A stretch of DNA of 64,000 nt from Myxocyprinus asiaticus (lineage: Eukaryota > Chordata > Actinopteri > Cypriniformes > Catostomidae), in assembly GCF_019703515.2 (NCBI RefSeq), contig NC_059349.1, positions 25,850,744 to 25,914,743 on the forward strand, given 5' to 3'. Position numbers and translations under genes: made by a program. This document shows positions 28,501-41,896 of this stretch, piece after piece. The notes beneath the pieces were generated by a model, which was given only the letters and a program-made list of their open reading frames with translations, ran no database searches and was not told where the DNA came from. Each line of letters starts with the position of its first letter. The stretch's first letter is position 1.

Positions 28501-30302
28501 AACATTAAAGCACTGAGTAATTTCCACCATTAAAATGTTTTACTTTCAAGTAGGGCTGTTGATTTAACGAGTTAGTTCAGTGCGATTAATTATATAAAAA
28601 AATAACACGTAAAATAAAATCAACACAATTAATCATGTTTCTGGAGCGATAGGAATATTTATTTGATATGAGCAATTCAATCATGGAGTAGCCCCTGTTT
28701 TCTCCAGGGGGCAGTAAGCCACACTTAGCCAGAGCAGACAACACAAGATGAGAACACATTCTTACATACAAATACAGCTTGATAGAGCGCAAATCTGAAG
28801 GCAGGGATCTCAAGACGTGTTTTTCTAAGCTTCAAACTTTAACTTAACACAGCGACCTAAAAACGGTATGTTTATGATGCAATGCAACCGAGACATTCTA
28901 AAAGCGTCCATCTGACGCAGGTGTACATTATTGTTATTTGAGGGGCTTTCTCAGTAAATATTTATTTTGCAATTAATTGCGTTTAATTTGATTAATTAAT
29001 CGGCATACCATATAATTAGATTAAACATTTTAATTGATTGACAGCCCTACTTTTAAGTTTACAACTCAACACAAACCAGATTAAGCTTATAAAAAGCATC
29101 TACACAAAACCAAAATTATCTGAAACTTAAAAGTGATTTCTACCAAATTATGGGCTGAGAAAAAAATGTAAGAGCTAATATTGTAATAGCCACCAAATTA
29201 TGGTCACTTTAGTACATTGTGAGGAAAGCTGGCAGAGCTATATAAAGATAAATGACAAAACTGATGTTATTTTACAAAAAGACTGGCTGTTGCACCTGGA
29301 AATTAAGGTTAGTGACTTCATCGTCAGTATATCATCCTAAAATATTTTCAATATATAAAGCAGATAGAGATGAATGGCATTCTTACAGGGAATCCTGCTC
29401 TGCCAGGCAAGCCCTCAGGGCCCTACAACATGCACCACACACAGAGGCAAGCAAAAAAGCATTAACAATAACCTTGCTGCAATTATGCAAAAAGAACATC
29501 CCCACTGCAGATCATGTGGAAAATGCCAAGCATTTAGAAGCTTTGGGCTCCCAGGGGAGGGAAAGATATTGCAAATGCTTCCTTTTGAATTTATTATAAA
29601 ACACACAAGTAATCAAACAAGGGCTAAAACGATAGTCCACATACTATCTATGCCCTAACCACATGAGTGAATGCTTTTAAATGTACAAATATGATGTTTA
29701 TGTCATTTTGTTTTAAGTTTATATTATCTTGAAAGTGATGAGGTAAACACATTCGGCTCCCTCCAGAACCTAATTAATTATAGAAAATCCATTAGTATTT
29801 TGTGCTATTTGTGTTAAATATGCTGTATTTTATCCAGGGCTTTTGATAGGAAAAGAGTGAGCTACTTTACATACCATAGGGCCTGGGGGTCCTCTGATCT
29901 TAGTGAGGTTGAATTTGGCTGCTGTATCATTTAAAAGGAGCTGGAAGACAAAGTCATTTCATTTCATTCAGTATCCTACAAAATGATTGGGACGAATAGT
30001 AGCAGAGCAGGTAATAAAACTTAATACTCACATCCTGGAAGTTAATAATTGGTCCAGGTGGACCAGGGGGGCCAGGAGGCCCTTTGATGTTTATTCCATC
30101 ACGACCTCGCTCACCCTGAGTCACAATTAACAGCAAATTACGCCATGCATTAGACACCGAAAAAAAGACTTAGTAACACCAATTATTTATGTGTGCAACT
30201 AGCACTCATTCTGATGTACAGAGATAGAAGTTAGAAATCATCTCATATATCAATGATGCTTAATTTCTAAAGTGGATATCATTATATACACAATCCTTCA
30301 TC

Positions 30303-30370
<68 letters not shown>

Positions 30371-33300
30371 CTGCTCAAAATGCATATTCACATACCTTCT
30401 CTCCTGTACTGCCCTTCTCTCCCTTCAGTCCCTGTTCACAGCAATGTAAAAAAGCAATTGACAGATAAATTGTAACGTTCGGGCAGGCTGACTGAAGACA
30501 AGACGAGATGAACATGAAGTGAAGAACTCAAGTGCAGTTTATTTACAATAAATACAAAAAAAACGTGAATCCAAAAAAACCTAAAACAGAATATAAAGCA
30601 GAACATAAACTAGACTTGACTATAATGTTACAAACAACAGTACTCGAGCAAGGACTATAGCAAACAAGAATACAAGGACATGGGCAAACACATCACACTG
30701 ACAACCAATAACAAGACTACTAAAACATGAACCAATGAAAAAACAAGACTGATAACAAGTTAACAAGACAATAAACCAATGAGAACATGAGGGAAGCAGG
30801 ATATCACATGACTAGACAAGGAAGTGAACTAATTTCAAAATAAAAAAGACGTGAAAACATGAATATGAATCTGAACATGAAACGAGAACACACAAATGTT
30901 ACATATCCCCCCTCTACGGGTCCAAATACAAAAAACAAAAGTTTATGAGGGAGCTAGGTGGGGGGAACTATGTGACGCTGCAGGCCACAAGGGATCCGGC
31001 GGTTGGCCGATAAACCTTGGCAGACCAGGCATGACTACAGAGGGCCATGGCAGAGCAGGTGAAGGGCCCAGAGACCAGCGTGGATCAGGAGACCAGGGCG
31101 GAAGACTCGAATGGCAGAGCCACTGGACAGGAGTCAGCAGACTGGGCAGCGGCCGCTGGACAGGGGTCACACTGGAAGTGGGTGGCCGCTGGGTACTGAA
31201 CAGACTGGTAGCTTATGTCTGACAGGTGCTGACCACCGAACTGAGCTACTGTCTGTTTGACAGATGCTGGGGACTGGACAGGATCGTCGATGGTCAGAGG
31301 GGACTGGACAGACTTGTCGACAGCCTCAGGGAACCAGACAGGCTCACAGAACTGGACAGATTCAGGGAACTGGACAGGTTCATTGACAGCCTCCATGGCC
31401 TGGAGCGCTGGCAGCAACTGGGGAACTGCCTCCTTGGCTGGGAGCGCTGGCAGAGACTGGGGAGCAGAAGCCCTTTTCCTCCTCATCCTCTTCCGGACAG
31501 CCAGGAGCACTGCTGTGGGAAGGGCCTCCGTGGTCGTGAACACTGGCAGTGACAGGGGAACGACCTCTGTTGTCGTAAGCACAGGCAGTGACAGGGGAAC
31601 GGCCTTCATGGCCGTGAATACTGGCAGTAACAGGGGAACGACCTCCGTGGTCATGAACACTGGCAGTGACAGGGGAACGGCCCCCGTGGCCGTGAGCACT
31701 GGCAGTGACAGGGGAATGGCCTCCGTGGCAGAGGATGCTGGCTCTGGGACAGACGAGGCTTCAGGCACTGACTCTGGGACAGACGTGGTGTGGCCACTGG
31801 CTCGTTGACCGTGGCAGGTGTGAGCGCAAGCTTGGAGATGTCGGCCACTGTAGAAGGGTTGATTTGCTTGTCAGCCACTTCCACAGTAAACAGTGAACCA
31901 CTGAGGCACAGGGCATAGTTGATGTATTGTTCCAGAGTCCAAGGAATTCTTCCCCCGGGCATCAGAGAACACAGAGACTCATTTAAACCACAGCGAAAGA
32001 AGTCTTTGAGGGCAATGTCATTAAAATTCACATGGTAACATAGTCTACAAAAATCCGAAACATAATCTTCAAGAGGATGACTCCCCTAACATGGCGCAAA
32101 TGTTTTACTGCTGGGTTCATAACTGTCAGTTGAGTATTCTGTAACATTCGGGCAGGCTGACTGAAGACAGGACGAGATGAAGACAAAGATGAAGTGAAGA
32201 ACCCAAGTGCAGTTTATTTACAAGTGCAATAAATCCAAAAAACATGAATCCAAAGACAAACAAAACCAGAACATAAACTAGACTATAGTATGACCTGACT
32301 CGACTATAACGTTACAAACAACAATACTCGACCAAGGACTATAGCAAACATGAGGGCTTAAATACAAGGACATGGGCAAACACATGACAATGACAACCAC
32401 AAACAACATTAAACTAATAACAAGATAACAAGACTACTAAAACATGAACCAATGAAAAGACTGATAACAAGTTAAAAAGACAATAAACCAATGAGAACAA
32501 GACACATGAACATGAGGGAAACAGGATATCATATGACTAGACAAGGAAGTGAACTAATTTCAAAATAAAAGACCTGAACATGAACATGAATCTAAACATG
32601 AAACATGAAATGAGAACACACAAATATGTTACGTAAAAACACATGTTGTTGTGCTACATCTCCTACAGTCTCAGAGGACAATAAATGTTTATACAGTGGC
32701 ACAATGCTGCCACCTACTTATTTTATCCCTTCAGTTATGTCATAAAAATAACATATTTTCTCATAACAAGAAAATATGCCATAAAAACATAATCTTTTCT
32801 CGTAATAATGTGAAATTATGTTGTAAAAAGACATCCTTTTTCCTAATGACTAGATATGCCATAAAAACTACATCTTTTCTCGTTATAACAAGATTATATA
32901 ATAAAAACGTGTCTTTTCTCATTATAACGAGAGTTATGTCATAAAAACAACAATTTCTCATAATAATGAGATTATCATTTTAGCAAGATGTTTTGAGCAT
33001 CTACAATTAAGTTATAGGCTACGTATCACTTTTCATGTCCCAGCCCACCTGTGCTTTCGGTACAGTGTAGGCTACTCAGGCGGTAAATTAATCCTACACG
33101 TAAAATTGTTTTATTTTATAACATTTTGTAAAGTCAGCATGAAATTTTGAATTTTTCTCTGTAATTGCAAGGTTTCAGAGGAAAATATTCAAAGAAGCTG
33201 GACAAGGCCTATGTTTTCTGAACTGTGTTAGTGTAAACTGCAGGACAAGGCATTTTGAAGTGTTCGCAAAAAGGACGAGAATGTATTTAATATATTTAAT

Positions 33301-36300
33301 CAAATTACAATAATATTTGATAGACTAAGTGTAACCCGTGGGAGTTTTGCCAATCATTCATACATAAACCTTTGTCAGGCAATGTAACACAAATTGATGT
33401 AAAAAAAAGCTATGTTAGTGTAAAATCGTAAAATGTGCCATTTTAATGACAATTAGAAAATCGGCCACTTATCAAACAGATCATGTTACAAATTATAGCA
33501 TATGATAAATACATTGAACATATTCATGAGAGATTGTTCATCATTCGTGCACTTGTCAAACATAATTTTTCTTTAGACAACGAATATATAAATATATATG
33601 CAATCCAATGATAGTCGGGCATTTAAACGAATAAAACTAGAGGCATTTTAATGACAATAATAAAATAAAAAAATGTTTATAAATATTTTTTTATAGTTTT
33701 TGGTTGACATTTTATTTGCCACTTAAAGTATGCAATGGATAAAAAAAAAGTTTTGAATAAGAATTTTTGTGGATGTTGTTTTCATAACATAATATCTTGT
33801 TATTACGAGAAAAGAAGTCATTTTTGTGACATAATGTCTCGTAATTATGAGAAAAGATGTTGTTTTATGACATAATTGAGTGGAAAAAAAATATTGTGGC
33901 ACCGTATTTTTATTATTTGCTGGCCACATAAAACAAATCCTATCTATTATTAAGGAATACTGATCTAATATTCCTTTTCTTCTTGTGCTTGTTTGAAATG
34001 AATGGAATAAATGAAGTAGTACACTGACCCTGGCTCCTGACACCCCAGCTAATCCTGGTATTCCATCAGGTCCTGGGGCTCCTGGTTCACCCTGGATAAA
34101 GAGGACATGGGAATCAGGAACACTCTTACATGAAAAACTAAACAAACTTGAATGTTTTGTGGTAAGAAGCTAGTTTGTTTTCACTGTAAAAAGTGGTAAC
34201 CTTAAGGAGCTATTTCTGTCTGCTATAAACCTTAAAAAGGATTTTTGTTGGTGTAATCTAGTGTGTTCAGGTTGATTCAGTGATGTTAAATAATATTTTT
34301 GATTTGATAATTTTGTTTTAATTTAGATGTTACCACATGAAGCAATTTTTATAGTGTTAGGTGATAATGTTTAGCCATGTAGGAGGACTGTGGTGTATTT
34401 TGACAGACCTTTAAAGACAAACCGGGAGGTCCATCAGCACCAGGAAGTCCCTACAGGAAGAAAAAACAAAAAAACAAAACAGGTATAAGGCCTATAATAT
34501 ACAGTAAGTGGAACTTATTTACACAGACACACAAACTCAAACACTCCAAGATTACTAAATGGAATAAGTGAAGATAAACCGACCTGAGGTCCTGGTGGGC
34601 CAGGAAACCCAGGAGGTCCCTTAAATTAAAGAAGAGGGGAAACAAAACAAAAAAATAGATTATAGGCCCATTCAACAACACTGTGCACTAGGATATAGAA
34701 CTCCAACCAATGAAGCATGCAATGATGCATCCAAGGTTAATAAAATACCTTGATATGTGAATAGTGAATAGAATCTGAGAATGATGTTATAGTGTAGACG
34801 GTTTTGTACACTCACTTTATGGCCTTTTGAAATTCCTGTTCCATTAAAAAATCCACTTTCACCAGACCTGTCCTTAGGTCTATAAAAACCATACCAATTT
34901 AAAAGCCTCAGAAATGAGAATTAAGGTTTTGAATGAAGTGGTGTGCTGATTCTTAAAAGGGCATTTTCTAAAAATCAATGAAGTACTCTTTTAAATTCAA
35001 AATTATGTTTGTGCAAATAAGTATTGGTGTGTCAGAGAGGAAACTAAAATGCTCTATGAAAATTGGAACAAAATTAGAAATACTTCAAAATACGTCAAAC
35101 AAACAAAAATACATCAATCTGAAAGTTTTGATAATAAAAAGAATTTGGACTTTATGTGCACTTAATACTTTTCAAAAAAACTGACATGGAAAATATTGGC
35201 CATTTTACCTTAGTTTTATTGAATCTTTGTCTTAGGTTCTCTCTTTTTTGGAAACACCTTGAGTTAGATTAATTTGATAGATTTTTTGCTGTATGCATGT
35301 TAAACATTGTGTACTGATTACATGACCCACAGAGACTAAGCAGATATGGGTCTGACCTATATTTATATATAAGATCTCCAAGATCTTTGAAAACATTTGT
35401 TTTTTTCTTATGGTCTCCTGATAACCCCTTTCAATGAGGGGAAAACATTACCAATCAGAGAGGTATGTCTCATCTATGTGTTGGTGTGGCATTCCCAGTT
35501 GGTCTTTATTCTGTAGTAATGGCATGCAAATTCTTTCATTCCTGATACTGTATATCACATGAATGAATGCCAATATAGAGATTCTCAATGCATTTTTTTT
35601 TTTCATTTGTGAGTAAATTCTAATCTGTTTCTGTACAAATATTTATTCTTTCACATAAACCATTAGAGTAAGGATCAGTTCAAAACAGTAGCCTGTTGTT
35701 AACCTTTGTTGTTAACTCCTTTGTATTGTAATCTGAAATCACATGAGTTCCCAGTCGGCTTCTACTTTCAGAAAAAGGAACTGGACTTTTTTGATCCCCA
35801 TTGTAAAATTAATTTTTAATTTTTCAAACCTTCAAAGTGTCTGTCATAATGCTGTTGCCTGGTGGGCCTGGAGGACCAGGTGGCCCAGGTGCACCCCTTG
35901 ATCCCATAGGGCCTATATTTCCAGGTAAACCTCTCGGGCCACGGTCACCATTTTCACCCTGTAGGGCAAGTAATATTGAGGCAAAACAATGATAAATAAA
36001 ACAAAATCTAATGGACTTTTCAACTTAATGCAGCTTTATGTATTGTGTAGACTAGAGTGTTGTGAATAACAAACAATGTACCTTTGGTCCAGGAGGTCCT
36101 TTTATTCCTTGTTCACCCTATGAAAGAAAAGCACCAGATGTACAGGGTAGCTGAAACTTTTCTGAAAGTTTAAAATACAGTTTTATATGACATTGAGTGA
36201 GTTCTTGCTTCAAGATGAGGTCATTTTCATACTTTTGCTCCCTTCGGTCCCTGCAGTCCAGAAGAGCCATCCTGACCAGGAACACCCTTTAAAGATGATT

Positions 36301-39300
36301 ATTATGTGACTAAATACAATGAATTCTCTGAAGTCAGCATCAACACAGTCACACCACATTACAAAATTGATCTTGCATCAACTATAAAGTAAAAAGAGTA
36401 CATATCCATGTATCGTTATGTTTAGTCTCAACACAATGTTTAAAGTTGCCATTGCAGTTAGTAAAGGCAGGCAATTTAAAATATAAGACAGATATTCTCC
36501 AACATTCAGCAAATGCAGCATAGCTTCAGTTTCAGACTGCCCTAAAGTCTTTTTAACTTGATCTTTTCTATAAGGATTATAACTTTTTTACTGTGAAATA
36601 CTTTTCAGTTCTTTTGCATGTCAACCAGAGATCTGAACTACCACTTATATAAACTGAACCCAGAAAATAGACTTCTGAAAACTCTATAGAACTTCTAACA
36701 GTGATAAAACTTATATGATGGAAAGTTACGGCAAGTATTAAGCACAGGACTGGGTAAAGGGGAAAATACAAAGCACACATATATCCAAACTTCAGGCAAA
36801 TGAGGAAAAGCAGACATTGTTGGAGAGAAAATGCTGTCTTTACAACCTACTGGTTCAGTGACCTGAACGAACCAGGGCAAAGCCTGTCCATTACCAAAAC
36901 CCGAGCCAGACCCTGAGCCAAACCCAGAGTCAGTGCCAGACCCACTAAACCAGTCCTCAAACAGCTGGGCAACCGAGAGAAGGAAAGAAGATATATATAA
37001 TTAATGATCTAAGGACTGTGGTAAAACAATCATTTAGAAGCTTTAGGAGGCCTTGGGAAACACTGGTGGGATTGAATAATGTATCAGCCGGTCTGAGTTC
37101 ATACTGCGCTTCATTTTAAATTGTCTGTGTGCATTAAACACTGGATGTAATGTGAGATGACAGGGCCAACTGGAAAAGTAGATCAGAGATAATTATAATT
37201 AAATATAAACTACAGTGGCAAGAAAAAGTATGTGAACCCTTTGGAATAATCTGCATTTATGTACTGAATAAATTTTTCTTAAAATCTGGTTTGATCTTTA
37301 TCTAGGTTACAATAATGAATAAAATCTGTTTTAGCTAATAATACACAAATAATTGTATTGTACCTGTACATACTGAATACATCGTTCAAACATTCACAGT
37401 GTAGGTTTGGAAAAAGTTTGTGCACCCCTAGGCTAATGACGTCAACTAAAGCTAATTAGAATCAGGAGTTGGCAAACCTGGCATCATATTAAAGAAACGA
37501 GATTGGAGGTATGGGTTGGAGCTACTTTGACTTATATAAAGCACTCAAACATTTTGAGTTTGTTATTAACAAGAATCATCTGTTGACGTGGACCATGCCT
37601 CCCAAAAAATAGATTTTAGAAGACATACAAGCAAGAATTGTTGCTTTGAATTAAGCTGCAACGGGTTACAAAGTTGTTTAGAAGAGCTTAGATATTCATC
37701 TGTCCATAGTTAGACAAATTGTCTATAAATGGAGACGATTTAGAACTGTGGCTACTCTCCCTAGAAGTGGCCGTCCAGTCAAGATGACTCAAAGGGCACA
37801 CTGCAGAATGATTAGTGAGGTAAAAAAGAACCCTAGAGTGACAGCTAAAGACTTAAAGGAATCATTGGAACTGGTTAACGTCTCTGTTCATGAGTCTACC
37901 ATATGTAAAACTTTAAACGGGCATTCACGAAGGAAGACGCTGCTTTCCAACAAAAACATTGCTGCGTGCCAGAAGTTTGTCAAAGACCACCTTCATACTC
38001 CACAATGCTACTATGAAACTGTTTGTAGATTTATGAAACTAAGGTTGAATTGTTTGGAAAGAACACGCAGCACTATGTATGGCATAAAAAGTCCAACGTC
38101 ATTAAAAAAAACATCATCCCAACGGTGAAGTACGGTGGAGGGAGCATGATTTGGGGCTGCTTTGCTTCTTCGGGGCCCGGACCTCTTGCCATCATCGAGG
38201 GAAAAATGAATTCACAAGTTTATCAAGATATCCTACAGGATAATGTCAGGGTGGCTCTGTGCCAGCTGAAGCTCAGTTAAAAGTTGCCTGATGCAGCAGG
38301 ACAATAACCTACAGAAGTAAATCCACTACAGAATGGCTTAAATGTAAAAAAAAAAAAAATCCACCTTTTGGAGTGGCCCATTCAGAGCCCAGACCTTAAC
38401 CCAATAGATGCTGTGGAATGACCTCAAGAAAGCTGCTCACACCAGACATCCTATGAATATGGCTGAGCTGAAGCAGTTCTGTAAGGAACAATTGTCCAAA
38501 ATTCCTTCTTAATGTTGTGCAGGTCTAATCCGTAGCTACCAGAAACATGTGGTTGAGGTTATTGCTGCCAAAGGAGGATTGACCAGTTATTAAATCCAAG
38601 GGTTCACTTACTTTTTCCATAGCACTGTGAATATGTGTTCAATAAAGACATGAAAGATTATAATGGTTTGTGTGTTGTTACCTTAAACACATTGTTGTTT
38701 GTCTATACTTGTGACTTTGATGAAAATTAGATCACATTTAATAACCAATTAATGCAGAAAACCAGGTTATTCCAAAGGGTTCACATACTTTTTCTTGCCA
38801 CTGTATGGCTTTCTTCAGCAACTGATTTTTAACTACTATTTTTTAGGCAAAATGACAACATACTCACAGGAAGTCCAGGTTTCCCCACAAGCCCATCTCT
38901 ACCATCTTTGCCAGGAGCACCTGGTAAGCTTGGGTGTCTTGGCAGCATACCCCCTGAAAAGCTGCTACGACCAGGGGGGCCAGGTTTCCCTGGAGGCCCT
39001 GGAGGACCAGGTAGACCCTAAAATAGAAAATTTTCCTTTATATTATTGACAATCCTCACTAAAATTCCAGAAACGGAAACTGGTAACTGGTATTAAATAT
39101 GTAGCTTATGTGATAATGTCTGCAAAACATTTAATTGTACTCACCCTAAGAAGTTCTGTATCAATGTCAACATCTCCAAATCCAGAACCAAGAGAATCAA
39201 ATCCATACTGCCATTAAGAATGGAGATAAACTAATTAAAAGGATCAACAGTATAAGTAGTTTTATATCAGACTGCTAAGAAAAACACAAGTCACTCTAGT

Positions 39301-39890
39301 CACAGGCATCATCCTGAAATTTTTTTTTTACAAATCACATGCTTTGGCAGCAATTGCCAGTGTCACAGGATGTTGCTAGTACCAATGTAGAGCAACATTT
39401 ACTGTATGTAAAGCCACACAATGGGCTCTATTTTCGTGAGTGCGCAAAACGCTACTCACTACGATTGTGCGCAACATCTTATCCAATTTTCGTGAGAGCG
39501 CTAATTCTAAGTGCAATTTTCGTGCCAGCGCAAAGCACAAGTGGGCGTGGGTGGGAGTGCTTGCACTACTTTGGGTATATTTGTGCAAACTGTGGGTGTA
39601 TTGTATGTTAATGAAGTAGCACAAAGCGCAGTTTGCTACTTTCCTGAGAAAAAGGTCATTGTGCTAAACATTTCAAAAGCAGGTCTTATCTCAGCGCAAA
39701 GTCTAAACTCAGTTCCTGCATATGAAGATTGGAGATTTCACCAGCAGGTGGTAATAAAGTTCATTTTCAACTCTGAAAATACAGTGGATCATCAAATTAT
39801 GTTCATGACGATCACTGTTGTTGTAGCTATATGAAACAAATATTTATGAGATTTGTGTTAAACTATCTTTAGGTCATGGTTTATTTTTCA

Positions 39891-39934
<44 letters not shown>

Positions 39935-41861
39935 CATGTTTTATATTTACAATTGTATTTACAGTATGATCTAATTTGTATTGGTATTCTTCCACATGTT
40001 GTCTGAGTAAACTTTAAGTCACTGCAAATGAGGCCGGTGGAAGATGTTGGACAGAGTAAAATGTTTGAAATTGGTATGATTTTTTTGAACACTGAGTTAT
40101 TTTGATTATATTTTTGTTTAGTTTGAAGTGTGATTTGAATTTTGAAATATTTTTGGTTTAATTTTTTCGCATTTCAATAAATTAATTAGATTTTTCGAAA
40201 TCAAAATCGACCGTTAGAAGTGAAGCGCATTCCGATACAAACACTGTTAATCCTAGCCATTAATTGTATGTAAGTAGATGAAAATTATTAATAATACTTA
40301 CATTCTCTATAATTTTAATGGAGCGTAAACCCACATTCTGAATAGAAACCACATTTTACATGCGTTTAAAAGGAGCGTGTCACTGTCATAGAAATGCCTG
40401 ACATTCAATAAGGACACAGTTAATGCACAAAAGAACGTAAATCCATATGTCTGTGCTTCTAATTCATTGCATACAGTCCATTTACACTACCAACTTCTCG
40501 TGAATGTGCTGTCTTTGTTTCTATTGCCGGTGCTTGACAAGGAATGGACTATACAATAGGATGCAGACGGTATCGGAGAAGAACCTCAGAATTAAATTGC
40601 ACTTGACCCAGCCTATTAGCACTTTGCTCATGTAATTTCACCAAACCCACTTGCGCCTAGACAAAAATAACAAAACTTCCTGGGCATGACCATTGACTTT
40701 GCATGTATGAATTATGACATTGCACTGCGCTTAGCGTTCTAAAAATAGGACTCTATAGTGTGTAATATGGAACTCACAGGAACTCTAATCTGTTTGGATT
40801 GTCCTGGTGGTCCAGGAGGCCCTGGTGGACCACCTGGTCCAAGCCGACTAACTCCAGGATCACCCTAAGGAAGAAGAAAATACAGGCTTAGTTAACATTG
40901 CATTTCAAGGCTTAAAAAGACAGCAACACTGCTGGCCATAGCAGTATGTCCTTGCTATCAATGTCAACATCTCCAAATCCAGAACCAAGAGCATCAAATC
41001 CATACTGACATTAAGAATGGAGATAAACTTTAATTATTGTGTGAAATACAATGACAAATAACACGTTGGAAGCATTTGGAAGCATCTCAATTGTATTTTT
41101 CCATCACCTTCTCCCCTTTAACTCCAGATTCTCCAGATAACCCTGGAATTCCTGGCGGTCCTCTCTGTCCCTGTATTACAGAGATTCATGGACTGCTGTA
41201 TTAAGATGTTATGAAAAAAGACATTCATGCATCTAGAGATTCACATACTTTAGCTAGGTACATTTTGTCTAACATTTTACAAAGTAGATATTATGAACAT
41301 CAGATTTTGTTGCATTAGCCAAAAGCTACAGACAATGAATGTGAGTTAAAACAAATAAAGTTTGAAACAAAACATAAAGACCATGTTGGAAATCAGATGC
41401 TGCTATACAATATTCTCATGATACTAAGGCCAAAATACTATACACTAAAATTGTTTTTACATACTTTACTAACATTTACATGACTTTTTATTGAACTGCA
41501 GTTAGAAAGACCTTCATGGGACTTTTCTTGCAAATTGCAATTATAATTTATCTTCTCTGTAATGCTGAGAAGACTAAAAGTGTACCTATGTACTCGATTT
41601 AATTGTCAACTGGGCATCTCCAATCTGTGGAGCAATGCTAAGGTAATTTTCTTAGTTATTGTCATTCTAAAGGTTCTACCTGAAATTATTGTTTAAAGTA
41701 ACAATAATAATATGTGCACGTAATATCAGTATCCCAATTTAATATTGTACAATACTGTATTGTATGGATTTCGTCCACTTTTAATGCACCAGTATGTTAA
41801 AATATTCAATAGCTCAGAAATTACAACTCACTGGTTTTCCTTCTTCACCTTTGCTTCCCTG

Positions 41862-41896
<35 letters not shown>

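Larger units (their letters stand above)
30471..32633 (-). mobile_element. non-autonomous LTR retrotransposon (minus orientation)
   Basis: Direct LTRs lie at 30471-30903 and 32140-32633, starting tgtaac(g/a)ttcgggcagg and ending (g)ttac(a/g). A purine run (minus GAGGGGGGGATA) precedes the 3' LTR, as a polypurine tract should. The interior of about 1.2 kb encodes only gag-like pieces: 31651-32031 ([18 protein letters not shown], then [16 protein letters not shown]), as in fish Gypsy gag, and an overlapping repeat-rich frame at 31085-31768. No protease, reverse transcriptase or integrase is present. Confidence 0.8.

Noticed and set aside
30309..30368. Regular short repeats considered as a possible CRISPR-like array
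   Set aside because: These are a dinucleotide microsatellite and transposon-derived tandem units in a vertebrate genome, with no spacer structure.
31257..31808. 183-residue plus frame rich in NTGSDRGT repeats
   Set aside because: It is the reverse of the 39-bp coding repeat of the LTR element; sense coding on minus fits the gag-like start and LTR orientation.
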